Shown here: one piece after another, positions 1 through 8,634 of the stretch
Position numbering within the stretch: the first letter of the stretch is position 1
Layout of the letters: each line of letters starts with the position of its first letter
From: Planctomycetota bacterium
Lineage (GTDB): Bacteria > Planctomycetota > B15-G4
NCBI GenBank assembly: GCA_003644265.1
Contig: QNBX01000162.1
Coordinates: 1 to 9,701, forward strand
Direction: 5' to 3'
DNA: 9,701 nucleotides
Position numbers and translations under genes: made by a program
The notes under the pieces: model-generated
Databases searched by the model: none
What the model saw: only the letters and a program-made list of their open reading frames with translations
What the model was told of the DNA's origin: nothing

Positions 1-2
1 AC

Positions 3-78
3 TGGTGGGCGAGAAGGGATTCGAACCCCTGACCCCCTGGTTGTGATCCAGGTGCGCTACCAACTGCGCCACTCGCCC
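3..78 (-). tRNA. tRNA-Val (anticodon CAC)
   Basis: Read on the minus strand this is a complete cloverleaf. The acceptor stem GGGCGAG (starting at 78) pairs perfectly with CTCGCCC. The D arm is GCGCAGTTGGTAGCGC. The anticodon stem CCTGG/CCAGG encloses the loop ATCACAA, which places CAC at positions 34-36, so it reads GUG valine codons. The T loop is TTCGAAT. The discriminator base is A and the CCA tail is encoded (positions 5-3). The plus strand shows GTG in the same place, which could be misread as a His anticodon, but the T-loop orientation fixes the gene on the minus strand. No other tRNA lies beside it in the window, and its downstream side is cut by the window edge. Confidence 0.97.
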
Positions 79-300
79 ACGAGTGATCGGGGGGTGAGTA
101 TGGGAAACAGCCCCGGCCAGAGCAACGGCCTGTCTGCCGGCTGTCCGTGACGGGGCGGGGGAGCGCGCAACCTGACACCATGGTCACGGTTCTGAGCGGC
201 GGGGCTCGTCTCTGAGCCCTGAAGTGCCCTTGCTCCACAACCGAAGACATCCGGGACGCGTTCACGCCCACCGGCCACTCGACCGCCAGGATAGACATCC

Positions 301-1086
301 ATGAAGACCTTGCTCGCCTCCCTGCTCGCCACGACCTTCTTGACCCTGCCGGGCGGCTTGCAGGCTCAGAGCGCCTCGGGGCCCGCTCCCGAGGTCAGCT
401 CCCGCCCGGCCGCGGTCTCTCCGGCGACGCGCCGGTCCGCGACGGCCACGACAACCGCGGCGGGCGTCGTGCGCCGCGCACGAGCCGCTGCCGCTGCCGC
501 CAGTGGCCAGCCGGGGGCGAGTCAGGTTCGACAGCCCCGCACGGTCTCACGTCCCGCCAAGCAGGGCGCGCAGCCGCGCGGCGCCAAGCGAGGCCAGAGC
601 GCCCGCAAAGCCGGCACCCATCCCCTCGTCAAGCGAGCCCGCCGCGCGAAGGCGCAGGCCAGCGTGGCACGCAGCGGGGCTAGCGAGGGGGTCTCGCCCC
701 TGCGCAAGGCCGCAGGGCATGACCGCCGGGCCCGCGCCCAGGCGGCGGGTCCGGCGCGGAGGCCGGCCAAGGCGCGCGCAGCGAGAGCGACCCAGGCGAG
801 CAAGGCGCGGAGCCAGGCCAAGCGTCCACGGCGCAGCGCTGCCCAGGCGCGCCCGACGCGTGGGCGGAGCCAGACCCAAGCGAAGGCCCCTTCCAAGAGC
901 CGGGTCAAGAGCCGGGTCAAGAGCCGGGTCAAGAGCCGGGTCAAGAGCCGGGTCAAGAGCCAGGTCAAGAGCCGGGTCAAGAGCCAGGTCAAGAGCCAGC
1001 CGAAGAACCGGGCCAAGAGCCGCGGCGCGAAGCCAGCCAGCAAGGCGCCGCGCGCCGCCGGACGTGGCGCAGCCCGCGGCGGCTGA
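301..1086 (+). CDS. Predicted exported, highly cationic Arg/Lys/Ala-rich repeat protein
   Basis: This 261-residue protein belongs to no family I recognise. Residues 1-22 look like a Sec signal peptide: Lys2, a hydrophobic core of Leu/Ala/Thr/Phe, then GLQA with probable cleavage before QS. The mature part has no cysteine, almost no aromatic or acidic residues, and is dominated by Ala, Arg, Lys, Ser, Gln and Pro, so it should be disordered and strongly basic. Residues 199-242 are eleven consecutive four-residue units, mostly KSRV or KSQV. The composition resembles histone H1-like or AlgP-like bacterial proteins, but those are cytoplasmic DNA binders and this one carries an export signal. A weak Shine-Dalgarno AGGA lies at 288-291, nine bases before the ATG. 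Binding of DNA, LPS or another polyanion outside the cytoplasm is a guess from charge alone. The frame is supported by the signal peptide; the other frames here are open only because of GC-rich repetition. Confidence 0.7.
   Translation: MKTLLASLLATTFLTLPGGLQAQSASGPAPEVSSRPAAVSPATRRSATATTTAAGVVRRARAAAAAASGQPGASQVRQPRTVSRPAKQGAQPRGAKRGQSARKAGTHPLVKRARRAKAQASVARSGASEGVSPLRKAAGHDRRARAQAAGPARRPAKARAARATQASKARSQAKRPRRSAAQARPTRGRSQTQAKAPSKSRVKSRVKSRVKSRVKSRVKSQVKSRVKSQVKSQPKNRAKSRGAKPASKAPRAAGRGAARGG
895..1026 (+). repeat. 12-bp tandem repeat encoding KSRV-type units
   Basis: There are eleven head-to-tail 12-bp units in frame with the 301-1086 gene. The first five are identical AAGAGCCGGGTC (895-954). 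Then come KSQV, KSRV and KSQV units differing by one base, followed by decayed units KSQP, KNRA and KSRG. The pattern, perfect upstream and degrading downstream, suggests recent expansion by slippage. Because the unit is a multiple of three, copy-number change would lengthen or shorten the protein without shifting the frame. Confidence 0.95.
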
Positions 1087-1152
1087 GTCGTCACCACCCT
1101 GGACGCAGCAGCGGCCACACCTGCTCGATCGCTCGACCCGCCTCGATACGGT

Positions 1153-1170
1153 CCGCCCGTGTCGGGGCGG
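1153..1170. terminator. Possible bidirectional hairpin between convergent genes
   Basis: CCGCCC (1153-1158) and GGGCGG (1165-1170) can form a six-base-pair GC stem with a six-base loop. It lies in the 92-base gap between the convergent stops of the cationic repeat protein and the ABC permease. There is no U-tract on either strand, so it is not a classical intrinsic terminator. The placement is its only other support. Confidence 0.2.
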
Positions 1171-1178
1171 CCGCCGCC

Positions 1179-2779
<1,601 letters not shown>

Positions 2780-2783
<4 letters not shown>

Positions 2784-3532
2784 GTGGACTGCTCCAGTAC
2801 GGTGACAAACGCTTCTTCGAGGTCGTCGCCGGCGCGCGCGCGCAGCTCGGCCAGGGTGCCGTCAAACTGCACCTTGCCCAGGTGGATGATGGCCAGGCGG
2901 TCACACAGCCGCGAGACCTCGCCCATGATGTGGGTCGAGAAGATGACGCACTTGCCGCGCGAGCGGCAGTCCCGCACGAACTCCACGATGGTGCGCGAGG
3001 CCAGCACGTCGAGCCCCACGGTGGGCTCATCCAGGATCAGGATGTCGGGATCGTGCAGCGCGGTGCGGGCCACGTTGACCTTCTGTTTCATGCCGGATGA
3101 CAGGGCGTCACAGCGCTTGTCGAGGAACTCGGTCATGCGGAAGACGCCGCCCAACTCCTCGATGCGGGCCGAGATGGCGTCGTTCTCCATGCCGTGCAGG
3201 CGGCCGAAGAAACGCAGCACCTCGCGCGGCGTGAGCCGAGGGTAGAGGCCCGTATTGCCCGACAGGAAGCCCAGCTTTGAGCGCACCTGCGTGGCCTGAG
3301 TGACCACGTCGAAGCCAGCCAGCCGGGCCGTGCCGCGGGTGGGGGAGAGCACCGTGGAGAGCATGCGCAGGGTGGTGGTCTTGCCGGCGCCGTTGGGCCC
3401 CAGCAGTCCGTACACCTCGCCAGCGTGGCAGGTCAACGAGAGGTCGCTCACCGCGTCCGTGGAGCTGCCCTTCCGGCCGCGATAGGTCTTGGCCAGGCCG
3501 CGGGCCTCGACCAGCACCGCAGAGTCGCTCAT
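2780..3532 (-). CDS. ABC transporter ATP-binding protein, NatA-like
   Basis: This is a 250-residue nucleotide-binding subunit that would power the permease encoded directly downstream. It has Walker A GPNGAGKT at 45-52, signature LSSGMKQ at 144-150 (a variant of LSGGQ), Walker B ILILDEP at 164-170, D-loop GLDV, and the switch His in FSTH at 198-201. Where most ABC ATPases have a Q-loop Gln, this protein reads [16 protein letters not shown] (89-104); I recall this Gln-less form as usual for NatA-type proteins. The open frame extends upstream to 4042, but the start is set at the ATG at 3532. The family N-terminus begins there, and a strong GGAGG Shine-Dalgarno (3543-3539) sits six bases before it. 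Upstream residues would run antisense through the divergent nfu gene. Confidence 0.93.
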
Positions 3533-3538
3533 GGGTTT

Positions 3539-3543
3539 CCTCC
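3539..3543 (-). promoter_or_regulatory. Shine-Dalgarno of the NatA-like ATPase gene
   Basis: The minus strand reads GGAGG six bases upstream of the ATG at 3532. This is the best ribosome binding site in the operon and decides the start against the longer open frame reaching 4042. Confidence 0.8.
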
Positions 3544-3619
3544 GAACAGGATCAAATGCATGGGGTGCAGGCGGCGTATTCTCACCCAGCGTCGCCCCCA
3601 TTCCCAGCCTGTCGCCCGC

Positions 3620-3865
3620 GTGACCTTGCCAGCCGAACCGCTCAGCGCCCGTGTCGCTCAAGTGCTCGATGAGCTCCGGCCCATGCTGCGCGCCGACGGT
3701 GGCGACGTGGAGCTGGTGTCCGTGGATGAGCAGCGCGGGCGCGTCGAGGTCCACTTCGTGGGCGCCTGCAGCCACTGCCCGGCCTCGTCCTACACGCTCG
3801 AGTTCGGGCTGGCCGCGCGGCTGACCCGCGAGCTGCCCGAGGTGAGCGAGGTCGTCGCCGTTTGA
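3620..3865 (+). CDS. NifU C-terminal domain (Nfu-type) Fe-S cluster scaffold protein
   Basis: This is a stand-alone Nfu domain of about 81 residues. The core RVAQVLDELRPMLRADGGDVEL (residues 11-32) and the motif GACSHCP (48-54), with Cys50 and Cys53 as a CxxC cluster-binding pair, match the family closely; the end EVSEVVAV is also typical. Known Nfu domains assemble or carry Fe-S clusters to client proteins, usually as dimers that bridge a 4Fe-4S cluster between the CxxC pairs. No scaffold domain or A-type domain is fused to it. The start is uncertain. GTG at 3620 leaves a normal short leader but has no visible Shine-Dalgarno. ATG at 3560 has AGGA eight bases upstream but adds an Arg-rich, non-conserved leader and leaves only 27 bases to the divergent ATPase start. 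The stop is four bases before the next ATG, so it is probably co-transcribed with the tetraheme lipoprotein gene. Confidence 0.85.
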   Translation: MTLPAEPLSARVAQVLDELRPMLRADGGDVELVSVDEQRGRVEVHFVGACSHCPASSYTLEFGLAARLTRELPEVSEVVAV

Positions 3866-3869
3866 TTCA

Positions 3870-6101
3870 ATGCACGCCTCATGCCCCCCGGATCTCGCCG
3901 TGACCCGCACCAGCCTGCTCGCCTCGCTCGTCCTGCCGCTCCTCTTGGCCGCGTGTTCTGACAGCACCATGGAGAGCCCCGCCGCCGCGACCCAGGCTGT
4001 GTCCCCCCCGGCGCTGGTCGACGGCACGATCCAGCTGCTCACGTTCTACGATCTGCGCGCCTACGCCGAGGGTGTGCCCTGCAACGACAAGAGCCCGGTG
4101 CCTCTGGCCGCCGCGGCCAAGACCCGCGAGGAGCTGCTCGGCCAAGGCGACAGCGTCACGTTGGCGGTCATCGGCGACACCACCGTCGATTCGGGCATGC
4201 CGTTGCGTGGCCGCGCGACGCGCCGCGCGGGACGCGCCCGGGCCCTGGTGATCATGGACGCCATGACGGCCGCAGGCGTCGAACTCTGGGTCCCCGGTCA
4301 TGCGGACATTGATCTGTTCGGGATCGACGTGCTGCTGGCCGAGGCCAAAACCCGCGGCCTGACCGTCCTGTTGAGCAACGCGGAGCTCAGCGGCGACGAG
4401 CAGTTGACGCCCTACGTTGTCGTGCAGGACCACAACCTGCGCCTGGCCTTGCTCGGCGCCCTGGAACCCCAAGCCGGCGATGGCGGCTCGCTCGCGCACG
4501 ATGGGCTCCGGCTCATCAAGCCCAAGCGGCGCCTGAAGCAGGTGGCCGACGGCATCATGCAACGCGGCGAGGCCGACATGCTGGCGGTGCTCAGCGCCAT
4601 GCCCAACAAGAGCAACCATCGCGTGGCGGAGATCGGCTCCGTGCACTTCATCATCGGCGCGGCCGAGGGAGGGCTGGCCGCCGACTTCGTGGTGCGCCGG
4701 ACCGGGGCCGCGCTCATGGCCCACAAGCACTCCGGCCGCGAGCTGGCCCAGACGACGTTCCGCGTCGTGGACGGCGACTGGGACCTGGCCGACATGTCAC
4801 CACTCTGGACGCTCCCCCGTGAGCTGGCCGACGAGGAGGCCAACCTCCAGCGCTGGGAGCAGCAGTACGGCACCCGAGATCCCGAGCACCTGGCGCGTCT
4901 GATCACGCCCGACAGGCCCAGCGAGTTCTTGGACAAATACTCTCTTCACCACGAGAACATCGCCTTCTTGAAGGAGTACGCCGACTACGCGGGCAGCATG
5001 CTGGCGCATCACGCGGTGCCGATGGAGGCGGTGGGGGACGACGACCCCATCGTCCGGATCCTGGCGGGCCAGGGGCCTGCCATGACGGCCGCGGTGGCCG
5101 AGCTCGCCACCGAACCGCCCGCGTTTGAGGGCGACGCCCGCATCGCCCAGCCGGGCGATTGCCAGAGCTGTCATTCGGCCCAGTACGACTTCTGGTCCGC
5201 GACCCCGCACGCGCGCAGCTACGAGGTGCTCGGGAGCGCCGGGCGCCAGCTGGACGCGTCCTGCCTGAGCTGTCACGCGGCCGGCTTCGGTCAGTCCGGC
5301 AGCGGCTACAAAGACCCACGCCTGGACGGACCGTATGGAGGCGTCACGTGCTGGAGCTGCCACGCCGTGAGCAGCCTGCACTATGAGACGCGCATGGGGG
5401 TGGTCGAGCCCGAGAATGCCCCCATCCGCCACCGCGAGGGCATGCTCGCCGCCTGCAGCAGCTGCCATGGGGCCCGTCGTTCGACCGGTTTTGAGCTGGA
5501 GAGCGCCATGGACGCGGTGGCCTGCCCGCCCATGCAGCCCCAGGACCCAGCCCTCGTCGCGGCCTACCGCAAGGCCCTCAGTGCCTTCGAGCGAAACCGG
5601 CTCAGCGAGTCGTTCACTGCGCGTCATCTCTATCAGGAAGGACGTGCACTGATTGGATTGGGGCGCCATGAGGAGGGCCTGGCCCTGATCCGCGAGTACG
5701 CCATGGGACTCAGGGGTGGCACCTCGAGAACCGTGGAGATCGCCAACTACCTGGACCGCAAGGGCGACAGTCGAGGCGCCCTGGAGTTGCTCAGACTGCA
5801 CGTCAAGAACCACCCGGGCGACCCGGACGCACACACCGCGTACGCCTACATCCTGGTGCATGCGCTCGACGCCGACGTGCGCGATCCTGCGTTGGCAGCC
5901 AGTCACATGGACGTGGTGGCGCCGTTCGATCCGAACGGCAGCATGGACGCGAACGAGTTGCCCTTCCGGAAGCTGCAGGTCGAAGCGCTGTTCGGGGCTC
6001 AGCGGCCACGCGAAGCGAGGCGCTTGCTGAAGTACCTGCTCGGCAACTTCCGCGAGAACCCCAGCCTGCAGGAGCTGGCGGAGCAGTACGCCATCGACTG
6101 A
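3870..6101 (+). CDS. Lipoprotein with metallophosphatase-like domain, tetraheme cytochrome c554-like domain and TPR-like C-terminus
   Basis: The protein is 743 residues. A hydrophobic stretch ends in lipobox LLAAC (acylated Cys29), so it should be membrane-anchored outside the cytoplasm. Residues about 50-300 follow the UshA/5'-nucleotidase-type layout, but the metal sites are mostly gone. FYDLRA (59-64) keeps the first Asp, IGD (101-103) keeps the second, yet GNHE is replaced by GHAD (143-146) and GGHSH by GAAEG (263-267). Residues 431-533 carry four heme c motifs: CQSCH (431), CLSCH (465), CWSCH (494) and CSSCH (529). The phrase FWSATPHARSYEVL, with His447, is typical of the cytochrome c554 family, in which such a His is an axial ligand. 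His504 and His521 are further candidates. Residues about 585-743 form helical TPR-like repeats. A role in electron transfer at the cell surface or periplasm is inferred; phosphatase activity looks lost. GTG at 3900 is an alternative start that gives a shorter signal peptide. It follows the Nfu gene after four bases. Confidence 0.9.
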   Translation: MHASCPPDLAVTRTSLLASLVLPLLLAACSDSTMESPAAATQAVSPPALVDGTIQLLTFYDLRAYAEGVPCNDKSPVPLAAAAKTREELLGQGDSVTLAVIGDTTVDSGMPLRGRATRRAGRARALVIMDAMTAAGVELWVPGHADIDLFGIDVLLAEAKTRGLTVLLSNAELSGDEQLTPYVVVQDHNLRLALLGALEPQAGDGGSLAHDGLRLIKPKRRLKQVADGIMQRGEADMLAVLSAMPNKSNHRVAEIGSVHFIIGAAEGGLAADFVVRRTGAALMAHKHSGRELAQTTFRVVDGDWDLADMSPLWTLPRELADEEANLQRWEQQYGTRDPEHLARLITPDRPSEFLDKYSLHHENIAFLKEYADYAGSMLAHHAVPMEAVGDDDPIVRILAGQGPAMTAAVAELATEPPAFEGDARIAQPGDCQSCHSAQYDFWSATPHARSYEVLGSAGRQLDASCLSCHAAGFGQSGSGYKDPRLDGPYGGVTCWSCHAVSSLHYETRMGVVEPENAPIRHREGMLAACSSCHGARRSTGFELESAMDAVACPPMQPQDPALVAAYRKALSAFERNRLSESFTARHLYQEGRALIGLGRHEEGLALIREYAMGLRGGTSRTVEIANYLDRKGDSRGALELLRLHVKNHPGDPDAHTAYAYILVHALDADVRDPALAASHMDVVAPFDPNGSMDANELPFRKLQVEALFGAQRPREARRLLKYLLGNFRENPSLQELAEQYAID

Positions 6102-6104
6102 CGC

Positions 6105-6659
6105 TCAGCGCGCGCCGTCGGCCTCCCAAGAGCCGTCGATGTCGAGCGCGCTGTCCATCACCGCGCGCGTGTTGTCCGGCGTGTAGGGACGCGTGAGCGC
6201 GGCCGCCTGGCGCGTCACCTTCAACGCGTAGCTGGCATCCACGTCAGCGCGGAACGACTCCACATCGAGCGTCCTCAGCACGAAGACGATCACCATGCAG
6301 AACAACGCGCCGCGCGCCGCGCCGAACACAAAGCCAAGAAACCTGTCGATCCCGCCCAGGCTGGCGGACTCCAACAGCTTGCGCAACAGCCTGGCGATGA
6401 GCCATCCCGCGAGCAGCGCGCCCACGAAGATCAGGCCGGAACCCGCGAGCGTGCCCACGGCGGCGGGGTCTTCGGCGTCCGCGATCAGCGGCCAGGACTC
6501 CGCGCCCAGCGCGCCGCCATAGCGCGACGCCAAGGCGAGGCCAAGCATCACGGCCAGCAGACCGACCACGAAGCGCGCGGCGCCCTTGATGGCGCCTACG
6601 ATGCCGAGGCCCAGGATCAGCAACAGCCCGATCACATCGATGATCGTGACGCTCTCCAT
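6105..6659 (-). CDS. cvpA: CvpA family membrane protein
   Basis: This 184-residue polytopic protein belongs to the CvpA/colicin V production family. It opens with ESVTIIDVIGLLLILGLGIVGAIKGAARF, the conserved first helix plus the G-x-x-K-G-x-x-R-x segment, followed by three more hydrophobic segments (about 30-45, 72-92, 105-128). The middle helix pair carries GWLIARLLRKLLESASLGGIDRFLGFVFGAARG, the usual C-terminal CvpA signature. In Escherichia coli CvpA is needed for colicin V export and envelope stress tolerance; its biochemical role is unclear. ATG at 6659 is chosen because GGAG sits five bases upstream; a TTG at 6689 would add ten unsupported residues. Its stop is three bases from the convergent stop of the tetraheme lipoprotein gene, leaving no room for a separate terminator. 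Confidence 0.88.
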   Translation of the reverse strand: MESVTIIDVIGLLLILGLGIVGAIKGAARFVVGLLAVMLGLALASRYGGALGAESWPLIADAEDPAAVGTLAGSGLIFVGALLAGWLIARLLRKLLESASLGGIDRFLGFVFGAARGALFCMVIVFVLRTLDVESFRADVDASYALKVTRQAAALTRPYTPDNTRAVMDSALDIDGSWEADGAR

Positions 6660-6794
6660 GGTCTCTCCGAACAATCCGATTGGTAGCAAGGCCGGGGAGA
6701 TCCCGTGCCGCGGCCCCTATGATCGCCCCCCGGACCGCCGTCGTTCCAGGCCAAAGCGCCCGACGGAAGCGAGCGGCCAGGCGGGGGAGTCGGG

Positions 6795-8507
6795 TCAGTG
6801 CGGTCGCGCGGGGGGCAGACCTTGCCCCATGCGCTGCTCCTGGCGCACCCACTGCAGCAGCAGTTCCATGGCCTTGTGGTCGAAGCCGCCCGCTGGATGC
6901 AGCTCCATGCCGGCCTCCGCGAGGCGCGCGGCGTCGCGGTACTGGGCGTTCTCGACCTGGGCCCGCACGAGCATCTGCAGCGTGGTGTCCAGGGTGGGCT
7001 GCAGCCGCGTGGCCTGCATGGCGTGGGCCAGGGCGGCCTCCGGAAAGCGCAGCAAGGGCGTGTCGGCCTGCAGCAGCAACTGGGCGATGCGCAGCTCCGC
7101 GTGCCAGTCACCGGGGTTCGGCGTGTCCAGCAACTCCACGAGCTGGGCGCCCTGGTTCTGATGGGGCGGGCCGAGGGTGCCGATCCAGTCGCTCAGCGGC
7201 AGCTGGCGCTGGCCCGCGGTGTAGAGGAACGAGCACAGCAGCACGCCGCCCACCGCGAAGGCCACGCGGCGGGTCCAGGCCTGTCCCGCTGCCGTGCCTG
7301 CGACACCGCCTGCCGCCACGCCCAGCAGCAGCAGGTCCACGGGCACCAACGCCAGCGGCCCCACGGCGGCGAACACCTGCAGCACGACGAACGCGAGCAC
7401 AGCCAGCACCAGGCCGGCTCGCGGCAGGCTGGAAGCGGACGACCCGCGTCGCTTCATGAGTCCGACCACGGCGCAGGCGAACAAGAGCGAGCCGCCGCGC
7501 AGGAACACGTCGAACCAGCCCAGCGCGGCGAGCGCCTGCGGTGGGGGCGGCGCGGGCAGACCCGAGCCCAAAGGGGCCAGGCGCGTGGGCCCCAGCAAGT
7601 CATCACGCAGGCGACGTCCGAACGCCAGGCTGGTCGTCACGCCGTCGGCCGAGGGCAGCGCCCGGCGCAAAAGGGTCAGGCGCTGCACGGCCGCGCGGTC
7701 GGCCTGGGTGGGCACGTCGTTCGGATGCGGCGGGGGCGTCTCGAGCAGCGCCAGGGCCGAGTAGGTGGGCGCCATGTCGGGCACCCACACGCGGCTCGCG
7801 TCGGGCCCGCGCTGCAGCACGAAGAAGCCCGCGCCCGCCACGCCCAGCAACACGATCACGCGCAGGGCCGCCGGGAGTGGTGGCACCGGCAGCAGGTACA
7901 CCACCAGACCCACGAGCGTGGCCGCCAACAAGGTCACGCCGCCGAGGGCGAAGGCCCCCGCTGCCATGCCTGTGGCCAGCGCCCAGGCGAAGGGGCCGTC
8001 GCCGCAGGCGATCAGACGCGCCAACATGAGGCACAGCGCCGGCGCCAGCAGCAGCTCCGGCGTGGGGCTCACAGATGAGCGGATCAGCGCCGGGTGCAGG
8101 GCCCAGAGGCACGTGACCCAGGTCCCCGCCGCCAGCAGCGAACGCCGCTTGAGGCCGGTGCGCTGGGAGAGCACCCGGGCCAGCTCCCAGGCCGCCAGCA
8201 AGCCGCCCAAGCTGAGGGCCACGCACAGACCCCGCAGCGCCTGGATCGACGACAGCCCCAGGGCCTCCACCAACGCGAACAGGAGCGCGCCGAAGCCGGG
8301 CGGGCGCATGCGGTTCCAATCGCCCCAGGCCCAGCCCTCCCAGCCCAGCACGAAGCCATCAGCCTCCCACTCGAAGACCGTGTCGCCGAGCCCCTGGAGG
8401 TGGGCCCAGCGCAGCCCCAGCCCCAGCGCTAACCAGAACACGAGCAGCAGCGCGGAGCCGCCGGAGCGGGCGGGAGCAGGCTGCGGCGGTGGCGTGCTGT
8501 CGTTCAT
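6795..8507 (-). CDS. Polytopic membrane protein, GT-C glycosyltransferase-like with helical C-terminal domain
   Basis: The protein is 570 residues. Roughly ten hydrophobic segments fill residues 18-430. The first outer loop, between about 33 and 75, contains acidic residues (EWEAD, 46-50) and RPPGFGALL (68-76). It resembles the first loop of PMT/ArnT-like GT-C transferases, where an early acidic residue is catalytic and an RPPxxP-type motif follows. A second long loop lies at about 265-340. Residues about 445-570 are soluble and helical, with TPR-like spacing (FPEAALAHAMQATRLQP, YRDAARLAEAGMELHP). Transfer of a sugar from a lipid-linked donor is the family expectation, but I cannot identify the substrate, and a non-enzymatic membrane protein is possible. 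ATG at 8507 starts just before the first membrane segment; the open frame to 8612 runs through the tandem repeats and is rejected. No clear Shine-Dalgarno is visible. It lies upstream of cvpA on the same strand with a 135-base gap. Confidence 0.8.
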   Translation of the reverse strand: MNDSTPPPQPAPARSGGSALLLVFWLALGLGLRWAHLQGLGDTVFEWEADGFVLGWEGWAWGDWNRMRPPGFGALLFALVEALGLSSIQALRGLCVALSLGGLLAAWELARVLSQRTGLKRRSLLAAGTWVTCLWALHPALIRSSVSPTPELLLAPALCLMLARLIACGDGPFAWALATGMAAGAFALGGVTLLAATLVGLVVYLLPVPPLPAALRVIVLLGVAGAGFFVLQRGPDASRVWVPDMAPTYSALALLETPPPHPNDVPTQADRAAVQRLTLLRRALPSADGVTTSLAFGRRLRDDLLGPTRLAPLGSGLPAPPPPQALAALGWFDVFLRGGSLLFACAVVGLMKRRGSSASSLPRAGLVLAVLAFVVLQVFAAVGPLALVPVDLLLLGVAAGGVAGTAAGQAWTRRVAFAVGGVLLCSFLYTAGQRQLPLSDWIGTLGPPHQNQGAQLVELLDTPNPGDWHAELRIAQLLLQADTPLLRFPEAALAHAMQATRLQPTLDTTLQMLVRAQVENAQYRDAARLAEAGMELHPAGGFDHKAMELLLQWVRQEQRMGQGLPPARPH

Positions 8508-8551
8508 GGCGCGATCGGTGCGGGGGATGATACGCACGGGAGCAGCAGCGC

Positions 8552-8626
8552 CCAACGGCCACGACTTCCGATGGGTCCAACGGCCACGACTTCCGATAAG
8601 TCCAACGGCCACTACTTCCGATAATA
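8552..8626. repeat. Three 25-bp direct tandem repeats
   Basis: The units are 8552-8576, 8577-8601 and 8602-8626. Each begins CCAACGGCCACGACTTCCGAT (the third has ACTACTT in place of ACGACTT); the last four bases vary (GGGT, AAGT, AATA). On the minus strand the core reads ATCGGAAGTCGTGGCCGTTG. The array begins 45 bases upstream of the GT-C-like start codon. Multiple direct repeats of this size are typical of transposase-binding sites at IS ends (for example the IS21 family) or of operator or iteron arrays. I cannot choose between them from sequence alone. Confidence 0.9.
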
Positions 8627-8634
8627 CATATTAT
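8621..8634. repeat. AT-rich palindrome at the end of the 25-bp repeats
   Basis: ATAATA-CA-TATTAT is a perfect six-base inverted repeat with a two-base centre, made only of A/T in the arms. It overlaps the end of the third 25-bp repeat. A run this AT-rich stands out in this GC-rich window and could be a -10-like element, a protein-binding site or part of an IS end. Confidence 0.7.

Noticed and set aside
202..219. Hairpin GGGCTC-GTCTCT-GAGCCC upstream of the cationic protein gene
   Set aside because: A six-base stem with no U-tract and no gene ending before it on either strand; expected by chance in GC-rich DNA.
57..332. Minus-strand open frame of 91 residues between the tRNA and the first gene
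   Set aside because: It overlaps the tRNA and the start of the signal-peptide gene, has no domain or ribosome binding site, and is explained by high GC.
3577..3582. TATTCT as a -10 box for the Nfu gene
   Set aside because: No matching -35 element at suitable spacing; kept only as a hint favouring the GTG start at 3620 over the ATG at 3560.
3533..4042. N-terminal extension of the ABC ATPase frame by 170 residues
   Set aside because: The extension is antisense to the Nfu gene and the start of the lipoprotein gene, while the ATG at 3532 has a strong GGAGG site and matches the family start.
3879..5906. Long minus-strand frames opposite the tetraheme lipoprotein (3879-4730 and 4797-5906)
   Set aside because: No recognisable domains; they mirror a gene with clear heme motifs and a lipobox on the plus strand.
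6798..8078. Plus-strand 426-residue frame rich in Gln, His, Arg and Gly
   Set aside because: It is antisense to the membrane protein; the Gln/His-rich composition is what leucine- and alanine-rich codons give in reverse.
8508..8612. N-terminal extension of the GT-C-like protein through the 25-bp repeats
   Set aside because: It would put 35 polar residues encoded by tandem repeats before the normal N-terminus, and the ATG at 8507 directly precedes the first membrane segment.
8552..8626. CRISPR array
   Set aside because: The three units are contiguous with no spacers, so they are simple tandem repeats.
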